From Halomonas alkalicola (GTDB lineage: Bacteria; Pseudomonadota; Gammaproteobacteria; Pseudomonadales; Halomonadaceae), in the NCBI RefSeq assembly GCF_030704205.1, contig NZ_CP131913.1, positions 1,674,001 through 1,738,000 of the forward strand: a stretch of 64,000 nucleotides of DNA, written 5' to 3'. Every line of letters begins with the position of its first letter. Position 1 is the stretch's first letter. The notes under the pieces are model-generated. The model was not told the origin of the DNA. It searched no databases and was given only the letters and a program-made list of their open reading frames with translations. Below, piece by piece: positions 25,188 to 36,228 of this stretch. Both the position numbers and the translations under genes were made by a program.

Positions 25188-26219
25188 ATGCAGACGCGAC
25201 CGCTGGGCACTACCGGCATCGAAGTCAGCCGCCTGTGTCTTGGCACCATGACCTTCGGCGAGCAGAACAGCGAGGCCGAGGCCCATGAGCAGCTCGACCG
25301 CGCCGTGGCCTTCGGCATCAACTTCATCGACACCGCCGAGATGTACCCGGTGCCGCCGAAGGCAGAGACCCAGGGCCGCACCGAGGCCTACATCGGCAGC
25401 TGGCTGAAGCAGCGCGGCAGCCGCGACGACGTGATCATCGCCACCAAGGCCACCGGCCCCGGCCTCGATCACATCCGCGGCGGCCCGCGGCTGACCCGCG
25501 ACCAGCTGCACCAGGCCATCGATGCGAGCCTCGAGCGCCTGCAGACCGACTACGTCGACCTCTACCAGCTGCACTGGCCTGACCGGAAGACCAACTACTT
25601 CGGCCGCCTCGGCTACGAGCATGACGAGGAGGAGGAGACCACGCCCCTCGAGGAAACCCTCGGCGCCCTCAAGGAGCTGGTGGATGCCGGCAAGGTGCGC
25701 GCCATCGGGCTCTCCAACGAGACCCCCTGGGGGGTGATGCACGCCCTGCAGCTGGCCGAGACCCTGGGCCTGCCGCGGGTCGCCTCGGTGCAGAATCCCT
25801 ACAACCTGCTCAACCGCACCTTTGAGGTGGGCCTGGCCGAGATCGCCCACCGCGAGCAGGTGGGCCTGCTGGCCTACTCGCCGCTGGCCTTCGGGGTGCT
25901 CTCCGGCAAGTACCTGAAGGGCGTGCGGCCCGAGGGGGCGCGGCTGACCCTCTTCGAGCGCTTCCAGCGCTACACCAACCCCCAGGCCGAGGCGGCCACC
26001 GCCGAGTATGTGCGGATCGCCCAGGACGCCGGCCTGGACCCGGCCCAGATGGCGCTGGCCTTCGTCAACTCGCGCTCCTTCCTGACCAGCAACATCATCG
26101 GCGCCACCACCATGGAGCAGCTCGAGCGCAACCTCGAGAGCGACTTCCTCAAGCTCGACAGCGAGGTGCTCGAGGCCATCGAGGCGGTGCACCGGCGCCA
26201 GCCCAACCCGGCGCCCTGA
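25188..26219 (+). CDS. tas: NADPH-dependent aldo-keto reductase, Tas-like
   Basis: A 343-residue (beta/alpha)8-barrel oxidoreductase. The catalytic tetrad is visible: Asp and Tyr in [10 protein letters not shown], Lys in IIATKATG and His in LYQLHWPDR. The C-terminal [14 protein letters not shown] binds the cofactor phosphate. The MYPVPP segment and length match Tas rather than generic AKR14-type proteins. The in vivo substrate is uncertain. The ATG at 25188 follows GAGGAAGAG. A hairpin without a T-run (26247-26267) separates it from yaaA. Confidence 0.86.
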   Translation: MQTRPLGTTGIEVSRLCLGTMTFGEQNSEAEAHEQLDRAVAFGINFIDTAEMYPVPPKAETQGRTEAYIGSWLKQRGSRDDVIIATKATGPGLDHIRGGPRLTRDQLHQAIDASLERLQTDYVDLYQLHWPDRKTNYFGRLGYEHDEEEETTPLEETLGALKELVDAGKVRAIGLSNETPWGVMHALQLAETLGLPRVASVQNPYNLLNRTFEVGLAEIAHREQVGLLAYSPLAFGVLSGKYLKGVRPEGARLTLFERFQRYTNPQAEAATAEYVRIAQDAGLDPAQMALAFVNSRSFLTSNIIGATTMEQLERNLESDFLKLDSEVLEAIEAVHRRQPNPAP

Positions 26220-26246
26220 GACCGGGCCGGCGGGCGCCGCGCTCGA

Positions 26247-26267
26247 GGGCTATCACCGCGATAGCCC
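26247..26267. terminator. Hairpin between tas and yaaA
   Basis: An 8-bp stem (GGGCTATC / GATAGCCC) with loop ACCGC. It lacks a T-run, so it could be a weak terminator, a transcript-stabilising hairpin or an operator for the yaaA promoter (possible -10 TATACT at 26288-26293). Confidence 0.4.
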
Positions 26268-26325
26268 AACCGCCGCGGCGCCCTTGGTATACTCGGGGCA
26301 CTTCCACCGGATCAGGAGCGCCCCC

Positions 26326-27105
26326 ATGCTGAGCGTGATCTCGCCCGCCAAGACGCTGGACTTCGAGACCCCGGCCACCACCGCCATGCACACCCAGCCG
26401 GACTACCTCGACCGCAGTCGCGAGCTGATCGAGATCCTGAGCGACTACTCCCCCCAGCGGCTCTCCGAGCTGATGGGCATCAGCGACAAGCTGGCCGCCC
26501 TCAACGCCGCCCGCTTCGCCGAGTGGCGCCCCCCCTTCACCCCGGAGAACGCCAAGCCAGCCGCCCAGGCCTTCCAGGGCGACGTCTACCTGGGGCTCGA
26601 GGCGGCCACCTTCAGCGACGACGACAACGCCTTCGCCCAGGCGCACCTGCGCATCCTCTCCGGGCTCTACGGCCTGCTGCGCCCCCTGGACCTGATCCAG
26701 CCCTACCGCCTGGAGATGGGCACCCGGCTGGCGAACCCGGCGGGCAAGGATCTCTACGCCTTCTGGAAGGGCACCCTCACCGAGGCCCTCGACCGGGCCG
26801 TGGCCGAGAGCGGCAGCCCGGTGCTGGTCAACCTGGCCTCCAACGAGTACTTCAAGGCCATCGACGCCAGGGCCCTCAAGGCGCGGGTGATCACCCCGGT
26901 CTTCAAGGACGAGAAGAACGGCAAGCTAAAGATCATCAGCTTCTACGCCAAGAAGGCGCGCGGCCTGATGGCGGCCTGGATGATCCGCGAGCGCCTGAAC
27001 GACCCGGAGGGGCTCAAGGGCTTCAACGTCGCCGGCTATGCCTACAACACGGCCATGAGCGAGGGCGACACCCTGGTCTTCACCCGCCCGGAAGGCGCCG
27101 CCTGA
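26326..27105 (+). CDS. yaaA: Peroxide stress protein YaaA (DUF328)
   Basis: A 259-residue protein of the UPF0246 family. In E. coli, YaaA is induced by OxyR and limits free iron and DNA damage during peroxide stress. Family segments are clear: [15 protein letters not shown], the [21 protein letters not shown] block, [13 protein letters not shown] and [20 protein letters not shown] lies 7 bp before the ATG. A possible -10 (TATACT) sits 33 bp upstream; no OxyR site is obvious by eye. Confidence 0.93.
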   Translation: MLSVISPAKTLDFETPATTAMHTQPDYLDRSRELIEILSDYSPQRLSELMGISDKLAALNAARFAEWRPPFTPENAKPAAQAFQGDVYLGLEAATFSDDDNAFAQAHLRILSGLYGLLRPLDLIQPYRLEMGTRLANPAGKDLYAFWKGTLTEALDRAVAESGSPVLVNLASNEYFKAIDARALKARVITPVFKDEKNGKLKIISFYAKKARGLMAAWMIRERLNDPEGLKGFNVAGYAYNTAMSEGDTLVFTRPEGAA

Positions 27106-27138
27106 GGGCAGCGGCGCCCGGGTCGCCGGCCGTAGTGG

Positions 27139-27714
27139 CTACACGAAGGTGAGCGGGCGCGCCGAGCGCCCCCTGAGAAAGCGGCGATGGGCCTCCTTGA
27201 AGCGCTCATCGTCGCAGCGGTGCAGCCACTCGTAGGCCACCATGTCGGCGCTGACCGGCACCGCCCCCGCCTGCATCATGCGCTCCCGGGCCAGGCGCGC
27301 CTCCGCGGCGCGGCGGCTGGCGCAGGCCTCGGCGAGCCAGTAGACCTCGAAGCCCGCGGCCAGCAGGCCGAGCCCCGTCTGCATCACGCAGATATGCGCC
27401 TCGGTGCCGCACAGCACCACCTGGCGCCGGCCGCTCTCGGCCAGGGCGGCGCTGAACTCGGGGTTGGCGCAGGCGTCGAAGGTGAGCTTCTGCCACAGCC
27501 GGTGGCCTGGCAGCGCCTCCAGCAGCCGCGGCTCGCTGCCGCCGAGCCCTTCCGGGTACTGCTCGGTCACCCACACCGGCACCTCGAGGCTCTCGGCCAG
27601 GCCGCCCAGCCAGGCCGCCTCGGTGACCGCCTGGTCGCCGTGCTCGATCAGCGGCAGCAGCCCGGCCTGCAGGTCGACAATCAACAGCAGGCTCTCCTCT
27701 CGTGACAGACGCAT
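27139..27714 (-). CDS. Isochorismatase-fold cysteine hydrolase
   Basis: A 191-residue cysteine hydrolase. The catalytic triad is visible: Asp in LLIVDLQAGLL, Lys in LWQKLTFDA and Cys in TEAHICVMQT. Family members hydrolyse isochorismate, nicotinamide or ureido compounds; this YcaC-like subgroup is usually unassigned. I start at the ATG ending at 27714 because AAGGAG precedes it and the upstream extension looks non-coding. It is divergent from the Tim44-domain gene and convergent with yaaA. Confidence 0.85.
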   Translation of the reverse strand: MRLSREESLLLIVDLQAGLLPLIEHGDQAVTEAAWLGGLAESLEVPVWVTEQYPEGLGGSEPRLLEALPGHRLWQKLTFDACANPEFSAALAESGRRQVVLCGTEAHICVMQTGLGLLAAGFEVYWLAEACASRRAAEARLARERMMQAGAVPVSADMVAYEWLHRCDDERFKEAHRRFLRGRSARPLTFV

Positions 27715-27830
27715 GCTGGGGTCTCCTTGTGCTTGTTGTCGGTTTTTATGGTGCCCCCCAGCATAGCCGGTAGAATGAAGCGACTCGACCTTCCCACCCC
27801 CTACCAAGACCAATATCGGAGGCACCCCTG

Positions 27831-28664
27831 ATGCGACATCTGCTTGTCATGCTGGTCGTCGGACTCTTTACCCTCGGCCCGGCCCTGGACTACGCCGAGG
27901 CCCGCCGTATGGGCGGCGGCGGCAACGTCGGCAGCTTCTCCCGCTCCGCGGACCGCCCCGCCGCCGCGCCCAACCAGGCCGCTCCCGCCCGCCAGGGCCA
28001 GCAGGGCGCCGCCGCCGGCTCGCGCATGCCCGGCATGCTGGGTGGCCTGCTCGCCGGCGGCCTGCTCGCCGCGCTCTTCTTCGGCGGCGCCTTCGATGAG
28101 CTGCGCATGATGGATATACTGCTGATCGCCGGCCTGGCCTTCGCGGCGATCTGGTTCCTGCGCCGCCGTGCCACCATGGCCGGCGCGGGTGCCGGCAGCG
28201 CGGCGCCCCAGGCACGCACCGAGCACACCGCCGCCCCCGGCGCCCAGGCCTTCCAGGCCAGCGCACCGCTGGGGAGTGGCGGCGCCGCCTTCGCCGGCGA
28301 GCCCGAGTGGTTCGATCGCGAACGCTTCCTGGGCGGCGCCAAGGAGCACTTCATGACCCTGCAGCGCGCCTGGGACAACAATGACTTCTCCGGCATCCAG
28401 GAGTACGTGACACCGGAGCTCTACAACCTGCTTCGCGCCGAACGCGACCGGCACCCGGCCAACAACCGCACCGAGGTGGTACGGCTGTTCGCCGAGTTGG
28501 GCATGGTGCAGGAGGTCGGCCAGCAGGCCGAGGCGACCGTGATCTTCCACGGCATCCTCGACGAGAACGGCGAGCACAATGAGTTCAACGAGACCTGGCA
28601 CCTGGTGCGCGACCTGCGCGACGGCGCCCCCTGGTACGTGCAGGGCATCGAGCAGAACGGCTGA
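27831..28664 (+). CDS. Tim44-domain membrane protein
   Basis: A 277-residue protein with an N-terminal signal or anchor (about 3-22), a low-complexity Gly/Ala/Gln/Pro linker, two adjacent hydrophobic segments (about 66-106: GMLGGLLAGGLLAALFFGG and ILLIAGLAFAAIWFL) and a C-terminal Tim44-like domain (about 150-277, FMTLQRAWDNNDFSGIQEYVTPELYNLL). The bacterial domain has no established import role. GGAGG precedes the ATG. It ends at a strong bidirectional terminator. Confidence 0.86.
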   Translation: MRHLLVMLVVGLFTLGPALDYAEARRMGGGGNVGSFSRSADRPAAAPNQAAPARQGQQGAAAGSRMPGMLGGLLAGGLLAALFFGGAFDELRMMDILLIAGLAFAAIWFLRRRATMAGAGAGSAAPQARTEHTAAPGAQAFQASAPLGSGGAAFAGEPEWFDRERFLGGAKEHFMTLQRAWDNNDFSGIQEYVTPELYNLLRAERDRHPANNRTEVVRLFAELGMVQEVGQQAEATVIFHGILDENGEHNEFNETWHLVRDLRDGAPWYVQGIEQNG

Positions 28665-28697
28665 GCCACGCCGGAGCGCCTGACGCTCTTCCATGAT

Positions 28698-28733
28698 GCG
28701 GAAAGGCCGGACGATCTCGTCCGGCCTTTCCGC
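28698..28733. terminator. Bidirectional terminator between Tim44-domain gene and lipoprotein gene
   Basis: Near-perfect inverted repeat of 17 bp per arm (28698-28714 and 28717-28733), containing GGAAAGG and CCTTTCC. It lies between convergent genes. Confidence 0.75.
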
Positions 28734-28754
28734 GTCAGGATCCCGGATCGGTCG

Positions 28755-28949
28755 TCAGTTTCCCTCGGCGGTATCCTGGATCGACTCGCCCATCTCCTCG
28801 ACGCTCTCGCCGGCATCCTCCATGGCCTCGTCGAGCTCCTGGCCGGCCTCCTCGGCGGGGCCGGGCTCATCCTGGCAGCCCACCAGGCCCGCCGCCAGCA
28901 TGCCCACCAGCAGCGCCAGCCCGAGTTTCTTCAGCACGTCATGCGTCAT
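28755..28949 (-). CDS. Small acidic lipoprotein, 64 aa
   Basis: A 64-residue protein with a type II signal peptide: basic start (MTHDVLKK), hydrophobic core and lipobox LVGC (Cys25). The mature part is short, strongly acidic and helical, with heptad-like EEAGQELDEAMEDAGESVEEM. It resembles entericidin-like or Lpp-like small lipoproteins in shape, but the family is not identified. AGGAGG lies just before the ATG. A promoter-terminator pair about 120-210 bp upstream may form a separate RNA or an attenuator for this gene. Confidence 0.75.
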   Translation of the reverse strand: MTHDVLKKLGLALLVGMLAAGLVGCQDEPGPAEEAGQELDEAMEDAGESVEEMGESIQDTAEGN

Positions 28950-29066
28950 CTCGTCTCCTCCTGAGAATCCTTCCGGGAAGGGGCCGCCTGCGGCAGCCGC
29001 TCCCTCACCCTAGCCAAGTCGACCGCCCCCCGCCAGAGTCGCCGCCGGGCGACAGCCGCGAAGACC

Positions 29067-29098
29067 AAAAAAAGGGCGCAACCCCGTCGGGTGCGCCC
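29067..29098 (-). terminator. Rho-independent terminator on the minus strand, no gene obviously served
   Basis: Read on the minus strand: GGGCGCA pairs with TGCGCCC and an inner CCC pairs with GGG (one bulged T), loop GACG, then seven T residues. It cannot end the rightward genes, because the T-run is only on the minus strand, and the lipoprotein gene starts further downstream. Confidence 0.85.
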
Positions 29099-29124
29099 AT
29101 GACCACTCGTATGACTCAAACAGC
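29067..29124 (-). ncRNA. Candidate small RNA or transcription attenuator
   Basis: A consensus-like promoter (TTGAAA, 17 bp, TAGAAT) fires leftward about 7 bp before this interval. The interval then ends at an intrinsic terminator with a T7 tail, giving a predicted transcript of about 58 nt with no convincing reading frame. It may be a free small RNA. Alternatively, it may be an attenuated leader that reads through into the small lipoprotein gene 118 bp further on. No known RNA family was recognised. Confidence 0.4.
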
Positions 29125-29130
29125 CGTTTC

Positions 29131-29159
29131 ATTCTAGCCCCGACCCGGGCGACTTTCAA
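29131..29159 (-). promoter_or_regulatory. Consensus-like leftward sigma70 promoter
   Basis: Minus strand: -35 TTGAAA (29154-29159), exactly 17 bp, -10 TAGAAT (29131-29136). Each hexamer matches the consensus at 5 of 6 positions. It drives the candidate small RNA or leader. Confidence 0.6.
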
Positions 29160-29202
29160 CCATTCGTTTCATTTCAACCGTCAACGCGCCCCCGGCCGCC
29201 GC

Positions 29203-29232
29203 ATGACGCCGCCGCGAGGCGAGTGCTATGAT
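29203..29232 (+). promoter_or_regulatory. Predicted promoter for fabY-coaD
   Basis: -35 ATGACG (29203-29208), 18-bp spacer, -10 TATGAT (29227-29232), 59 bp upstream of the TTG start codon. An ATG at 29228 lies inside this -10, which argues against it as the fabY start. Confidence 0.5.
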
Positions 29233-29290
29233 CCACCCCCTGATACCAATAACGACTCGTAGACACCAACAGCACAACGAGGAACCCGGC

Positions 29291-31683
<2,393 letters not shown>

Positions 31684-31765
31684 CCAACAGCATCGGGCTT
31701 TCCCTTCCGCCGCGCCTCTGCGCGGGCGGAACAGATCCCGTGCCGCCCGAACAGAACTTCCGTGA

Positions 31766-32023
<258 letters not shown>

Positions 32024-32060
32024 GCAGCGCGCCCTCGTCTCGCTGCCCTCCTCGCAACGT

Positions 32061-32098
32061 AGAACGCCCCGCTATCGAGCGGGGCGTTCTGCGTTTCG
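32061..32098 (+). terminator. Terminator after the ferredoxin gene
   Basis: A 13-bp stem (32061-32073 and 32078-32090) with loop ATCG, followed by GCGTTTCG. Convergent genes on both sides may share it. Confidence 0.85.
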
Positions 32099-32118
32099 TG
32101 CCTGCCGGCCGGAGTGCC

Positions 32119-32433
32119 CTACATCTCGTCGGCGCGCCGGCTCACCGTGCACCCCAGGCAGCGGCGGAAGGTCGCCTCGGCCGGGGTCTTGATCAGCGTC
32201 TCGGCGGCGGTGTCCACCCCGCCCCCCAGGGCGGTGAAGGGCAGCGAGACCAGAAACACCGCGGTGCCGGCCACGGTGGCCACCGCCAGCAGCGGCCGGG
32301 CGATCAGCGCATCGGCCACCATGGCGCCGCCGCTGGGACGGGCCTCCATGCGCTGCTGCTGGGCCACCGCCGGCGAGCTGCCCAGCATCGCCACCAGCGC
32401 CAGTACGAAGAAGAAAACGGTCCGCTTACCCAT
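32119..32433 (-). CDS. Small exported or membrane protein, 104 aa
   Basis: The protein begins with a signal peptide (MGKRTVFFFVLALVAMLGS, cleavage probably after SPAVA). A second hydrophobic segment follows (ALIARPLLAVATVAGTAVFLVSLPF), then a C-terminal TPAEATFRRCLGCTV with two close Cys residues. Similar short proteins in pseudomonads are often labelled multidrug transporter without evidence, and no function is established. I start at the ATG ending at 32433, which has GGAGTG upstream, rather than 60 bp further up. It is divergent from the outer-membrane protein gene. Confidence 0.65.
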   Translation of the reverse strand: MGKRTVFFFVLALVAMLGSSPAVAQQQRMEARPSGGAMVADALIARPLLAVATVAGTAVFLVSLPFTALGGGVDTAAETLIKTPAEATFRRCLGCTVSRRADEM

Positions 32434-32647
32434 CAGTGTCACTCCCCTGCTCCCTGCCGTCTCGGCGGCGTCTGTCATGCTGGCCGGCACCAAGTTGCCA
32501 TCATGCCGAGCATGGCGCTCATCATCATTAGCTTCTAGAATGCCTGAGGTTACATCCTTTCACAGGATCTTACATCAGGGTAGACGGCTTTGGCCGCTTG
32601 CCCAACCCCGCAGGCAACGCCTGCCCCACCATGCAATGGAGAGCATG

Positions 32648-33274
32648 ATGAAGCGCCTGATCGCCACCGCCGCCCTGGCCACCCTGGTCGCCACCCCCGC
32701 CCTCGCCCAGAGCTACCCCGGTGTGCCCGACGAGGGCTTCTACCTGGGTACCGCCATCGGCCAGGCCAAGCTCAAGAACGATACCCTCGACTTGCTGGAT
32801 GACCTTGGCGCCAACACCGACGACAAGGACACCGCATTCAAGCTGTTTGCCGGCTACCAGTTCAACCCCAACTTCGCCGTGGAAGCCAGCTATGTGGACT
32901 TCGGCGACTTTACTGCCAATGCTGCCGTTGCAGTGAATGGCAACATTGTGAGTGAAAATATCAAGGCCAGCGCAGATGGCTTTGGCTTTGCCCTGGTAGG
33001 ACGACTGCCTATCGATGCGGGCTTCAGCGTCTTCGGCAAGCTGGGCCTGATCGCCTGGGATGGCAAAGTCTCTGGCGTAGCTCGAGAGAATGGCACTGTT
33101 GTCTTCGAAGGTAGCGATAGCGCCGACGATATCGACCCCTTCTATGGCGTAGGAGTCGAATACGTGGTCAACCAGGTCATGGTGCGCGCCGAGTTCGAGC
33201 GCTATGACATCAGCGACAGCGGCGAAGATTTCGAGATCGACCTGATCTCCGCCAGCATCGGCTACCGCTTCTGA
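32648..33274 (+). CDS. Outer-membrane beta-barrel protein (OmpA/OmpW-like)
   Basis: A 208-residue exported protein: signal peptide MKRLIATAALATLVATPALA, then eight amphipathic beta segments such as GFYLGTAIGQAKL, KLFAGYQFNPNFAVEASYVDFGD and LISASIGYRF, ending in the C-terminal Phe required by the Bam machinery. Of two adjacent ATGs I use the second, better spaced from GGAGAG. The middle of the gene (about 32880-33130) is noticeably less GC-rich than its surroundings. A direct repeat of TTACATC upstream (32550, 32570) may be a regulator site. Confidence 0.82.
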   Translation: MKRLIATAALATLVATPALAQSYPGVPDEGFYLGTAIGQAKLKNDTLDLLDDLGANTDDKDTAFKLFAGYQFNPNFAVEASYVDFGDFTANAAVAVNGNIVSENIKASADGFGFALVGRLPIDAGFSVFGKLGLIAWDGKVSGVARENGTVVFEGSDSADDIDPFYGVGVEYVVNQVMVRAEFERYDISDSGEDFEIDLISASIGYRF

Positions 33275-33293
33275 GCCGGCGCCGCTGTTCTTG

Positions 33294-33325
33294 AACCGCC
33301 CCGCCTCCGTGCGGGGCGGTTGCGT
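33294..33325 (+). terminator. Terminator after the outer-membrane protein gene
   Basis: An 11-bp stem (AACCGCCCCGC / GCGGGGCGGTT), loop CTCCGT, followed by GCGTT. Confidence 0.75.
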
Positions 33326-33377
33326 TATGGGCGCGGCAGGGCGAGGATGGCCCGTTTGGATCCTCAGCAGGCTTGCC

Positions 33378-34751
33378 GTGAACCGCTCCTCCCCCGCCCT
33401 GGCCTCAGCCCCCGACGCCTCCCGCCGTCGCATCTGGACCCTGGCCTGGCCGATCATCCTCTCCAACATCACCGTACCGCTGCTGGGGCTGGTGGATACC
33501 GCCGTGATGGGCCACCTGCCGGACTCCCGCTACCTGGCCGGCGTGACCCTGGGCGCCACCCTCTTCAGCTTCCTCTACTGGGGCTTCGGCTTCCTGCGCA
33601 TGGGGACCACCGGGCTCACCTCCCAGGCGGTGGGGCGGGAGAACGACGGCGACGTGCGCAACCTGCTCGGCCAGTCGCTGCTGCTGGCGGCGCTGATCGG
33701 CACCCTGCTGATCCTCTTCTCGCGCCCGCTGATCGCGCTCGGCCTGTGGCTGCTGGGCGGCAGCGAGGTGGCCACGGCACTGGCCGCCGAGTATGCCGAG
33801 ATCCGCATCCTCTCGGCGCCGGCAGTGCTGGCCAACTACGCCATCCTCGGCTGGTTCCTGGGCCAGCAGAACTCCCGGGTGACCCTCGCCATCCTGGTGC
33901 TCACCAACGGCATCAACATCGCACTCGACCTGCTGTTCGTGGTGGGGCTGGGCATGACCAGCGACGGCGTGGCCTGGGCCACGGTGATCGCCGACTACTC
34001 CGCCCTGGCCTTCGGCCTGTGGCTGGTCACGCGCCAGCTCAAGCTGCTCGAGGGGCGCTTCCTGCGCAGCCGGCTGCTCGCCCTTGCCGCCTACGGAGAG
34101 CTCTTCGCGGTCAACGCCAACCTCTTCGTGCGCACCCTGGGGCTGCTCTTCGCCATGGCCTTCTTCACCTCCAGGGGCGCGGTGCAGGGCGATACCGTGC
34201 TGGCCGCCAACGCCGTGCTGCTGCAGTTCATCATGCTGACCAGCTACGCCCTGGACGGCTTCGCCCACGCCGCCGAGGCCATCTCCGGGCGCGCCGTGGG
34301 TCGCCGCCGCTGGGACGAGTTCGGCCAGGCGGTGAAGAGTGCCGCCTGGCTCTCGCTGGTCACCGCCGGGGCCGCGGCCCTGGCCTTCGCCCTCGGCGGC
34401 CAGTGGCTGATCGCCCTGCTCACCGGCCTGCCGGAGGTGCGCGCCACCGCGTCCAGCTACCTGCCCTGGATGGTGCTGATGCCGCTGATTGCGGTGTGGA
34501 GTTACCTGCTCGACGGGGTCTTCATCGGCGCCACGGCGATCCGCGAGATGCGCAACAGCATCTTCGTCGGGCTCGCCGCCTACCTGCCCACCTGGTGGCT
34601 CACCCAGGCGCTGCTCCCCGAGGCGCTGACCAACCACGGCCTGTGGTTCGCCTTCACCCTCTTCGCCGCGGTACGCTCCGGCGTGCTGGGAGCCTACTAT
34701 CTGGGCTACCGCCGCACCCGCTGGCGCGACCGAGCCGGAGAGGCGCGCTGA
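33378..34751 (+). CDS. dinF: MATE family efflux transporter, DinF type
   Basis: A 457-residue multidrug and toxic compound exporter with twelve predicted membrane segments in two halves. The N-terminal IWTLAWPIILSNITVPLLGLVDTAVMGHL and RMGTTGLTSQAVGREN are typical of the DinF branch, which is driven by ion gradients. The GTG at 33378 is taken as the start, because an ATG 51 bp upstream lies too close to the preceding terminator. No LexA-like box was seen upstream, so SOS control is not supported here. A hairpin terminator follows. Confidence 0.85.
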   Translation: MNRSSPALASAPDASRRRIWTLAWPIILSNITVPLLGLVDTAVMGHLPDSRYLAGVTLGATLFSFLYWGFGFLRMGTTGLTSQAVGRENDGDVRNLLGQSLLLAALIGTLLILFSRPLIALGLWLLGGSEVATALAAEYAEIRILSAPAVLANYAILGWFLGQQNSRVTLAILVLTNGINIALDLLFVVGLGMTSDGVAWATVIADYSALAFGLWLVTRQLKLLEGRFLRSRLLALAAYGELFAVNANLFVRTLGLLFAMAFFTSRGAVQGDTVLAANAVLLQFIMLTSYALDGFAHAAEAISGRAVGRRRWDEFGQAVKSAAWLSLVTAGAAALAFALGGQWLIALLTGLPEVRATASSYLPWMVLMPLIAVWSYLLDGVFIGATAIREMRNSIFVGLAAYLPTWWLTQALLPEALTNHGLWFAFTLFAAVRSGVLGAYYLGYRRTRWRDRAGEAR

Positions 34752-34777
34752 GCCAACCCGCTGCGTTGGCCAGCCGG

Positions 34778-34809
34778 GTAGCGCAAGCCCCTGAAGCTGC
34801 GCTACTTTC
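34778..34809 (+). terminator. Hairpin terminator after dinF
   Basis: An 8-bp stem (GTAGCGCA / TGCGCTAC) around a 12-nt loop, followed by TTTCT. Confidence 0.55.
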
Positions 34810-34860
34810 TGTGAGACACGCCATCCATAAGAAGATCGACAACAGAAGAAGGGAACTCCC

Positions 34861-36171
34861 ATGCTCAAGGCCCTCTCCAGACCGGCCGTCAAGCTGGTCG
34901 AACGCTACCTGCCCGACCCCTATATCTTCGTGCTGCTGCTGACGGTGATCGCCGCCGTGGCGGCCATCGCCGTGGAGCGCCAGACGCCGCTGGCGGTGAT
35001 GCGCATGTGGGGCGATGGCTTCTGGGGACTGCTGACCTTCTCCATGCAGATGCTGCTAGTGCTGGTCACCGGCTTCATGCTAGCAAGCTCCCCACCGGTG
35101 AAGAAGCTGCTGCAGCGCCTCGCCGCCCTGGCCAAGGGACCCGGTGGGGCCATCCTGCTGGTCACCTATGTGTCGCTGGCGGCCAGCTGGATCAACTGGG
35201 GCTTCGGCCTGGTGGTGGGGGCCCTGTTCGCCAAGGAGCTCGCCCGCCTGGTGAAGGTGGACTACCGCCTGCTGGTGGCCAGCGCCTACTCCGGCTTCGT
35301 GGTGTGGCACGGCGGCCTGGCCGGCTCCATCCCGCTGACCATTGCCACCGACGGTCACTTCAGCGCCGACCAGATCGGCGTGGTGGGCACCGGCTCCACC
35401 ATCTTCGCCTTCTTCAACCTGGCCATCGTGGCCTGTCTCTTCATCTCCATTCCCCTGGTCAACCGTATGATGCTCCCCGACGACAAGGAGAGCGTCTACG
35501 TGGACCCCAGGCTGCTGGCCGATGACGAGGAGGCCCGGGTGCGCATCCACCGTCCCGCCGACCGCCTGGAGAACAGCACGACCCTGGCCTGGCTGGTGGG
35601 CATTCCCGGGCTGCTCTTCCTGCTCGACCATTTCCTGCTGCGCGGCGGCGGCCTGAACCTGAACATCGTCAACTTCCTGTTCCTGTTCCTGGCCATCGTG
35701 CTGCACCGCACCCCCCGCAGCCTGCTGATCAGCCTCAACGAGGCGATCAAGGGCGGCGCCGGCATCGTGATCCAGTTCCCCTTCTATGCCGGCATCATGG
35801 CGATCATGGTGCAGTCGGGCCTGGCCGCCAGCATGTCCGAGGCGCTTGTCTCCTTCGCCACCGAGACCTCGCTGCCCTTCTGGTCCTTCATCAGCGCCGG
35901 CATCGTCAACCTCTTCGTGCCCTCCGGCGGTGGCCAGTGGGCCGTGCAGGCGCCGGTCATGCTGCCCGCCGCCGAGGCGCTGGGCGTGGACGTGTCACGG
36001 GTGGCCATGGCGGTGGCCTGGGGCGACGCCTGGACCAACCTGCTGCAGCCCTTCTGGGCCCTGCCGGTGCTCGCCATCGCCGGCCTCAAGGCCAAGGACA
36101 TCATGGGCTTCTGCCTGATCCAGCTGTTCATCACCGGGGCGGTGATCTCCATCGGCCTGACCTGGTTCTGA
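34861..36171 (+). CDS. atoE: Short-chain fatty acid transporter, AtoE family
   Basis: A 436-residue membrane protein of the AtoE/TIGR00366 family, thought to take up short-chain fatty acids such as acetoacetate or butyrate. It has about twelve hydrophobic segments. Family landmarks include SWINWGFGLVVGALFAKELAR, WHGGLAGSIPL, FVPSGGGQWAVQAPVM and WGDAWTNLLQPFWALP. The ATG is preceded by AGAAGGGAA. It stands alone, without ato catabolic genes, so the exact substrate is uncertain. It is followed by a terminator and the DUF1622 gene. Confidence 0.9.
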   Translation: MLKALSRPAVKLVERYLPDPYIFVLLLTVIAAVAAIAVERQTPLAVMRMWGDGFWGLLTFSMQMLLVLVTGFMLASSPPVKKLLQRLAALAKGPGGAILLVTYVSLAASWINWGFGLVVGALFAKELARLVKVDYRLLVASAYSGFVVWHGGLAGSIPLTIATDGHFSADQIGVVGTGSTIFAFFNLAIVACLFISIPLVNRMMLPDDKESVYVDPRLLADDEEARVRIHRPADRLENSTTLAWLVGIPGLLFLLDHFLLRGGGLNLNIVNFLFLFLAIVLHRTPRSLLISLNEAIKGGAGIVIQFPFYAGIMAIMVQSGLAASMSEALVSFATETSLPFWSFISAGIVNLFVPSGGGQWAVQAPVMLPAAEALGVDVSRVAMAVAWGDAWTNLLQPFWALPVLAIAGLKAKDIMGFCLIQLFITGAVISIGLTWF

Positions 36172-36178
36172 GCCCCCT

Positions 36179-36207
36179 GCGCCCCCGACCTCGGGGGCGC
36201 TCTCTTC
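36179..36207 (+). terminator. Terminator after the AtoE-family gene
   Basis: A 10-bp stem (GCGCCCCCGA / TCGGGGGCGC) followed by TCTCTTCT. Confidence 0.65.
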
Positions 36208-36228
36208 TGCGTTCATGGAGCGAAGCGA

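Noticed and set aside
29228..29290. ATG-initiated N-terminal extension of FabY
   Set aside because: The ATG lies inside the predicted -10 element, and the family N-terminus aligns with the TTG at 29291, which has a ribosome-binding site.
33378..34751. dinF considered as SOS-regulated
   Set aside because: No LexA-type CTGT-N8-ACAG sequence was seen upstream, and lexA is not adjacent.
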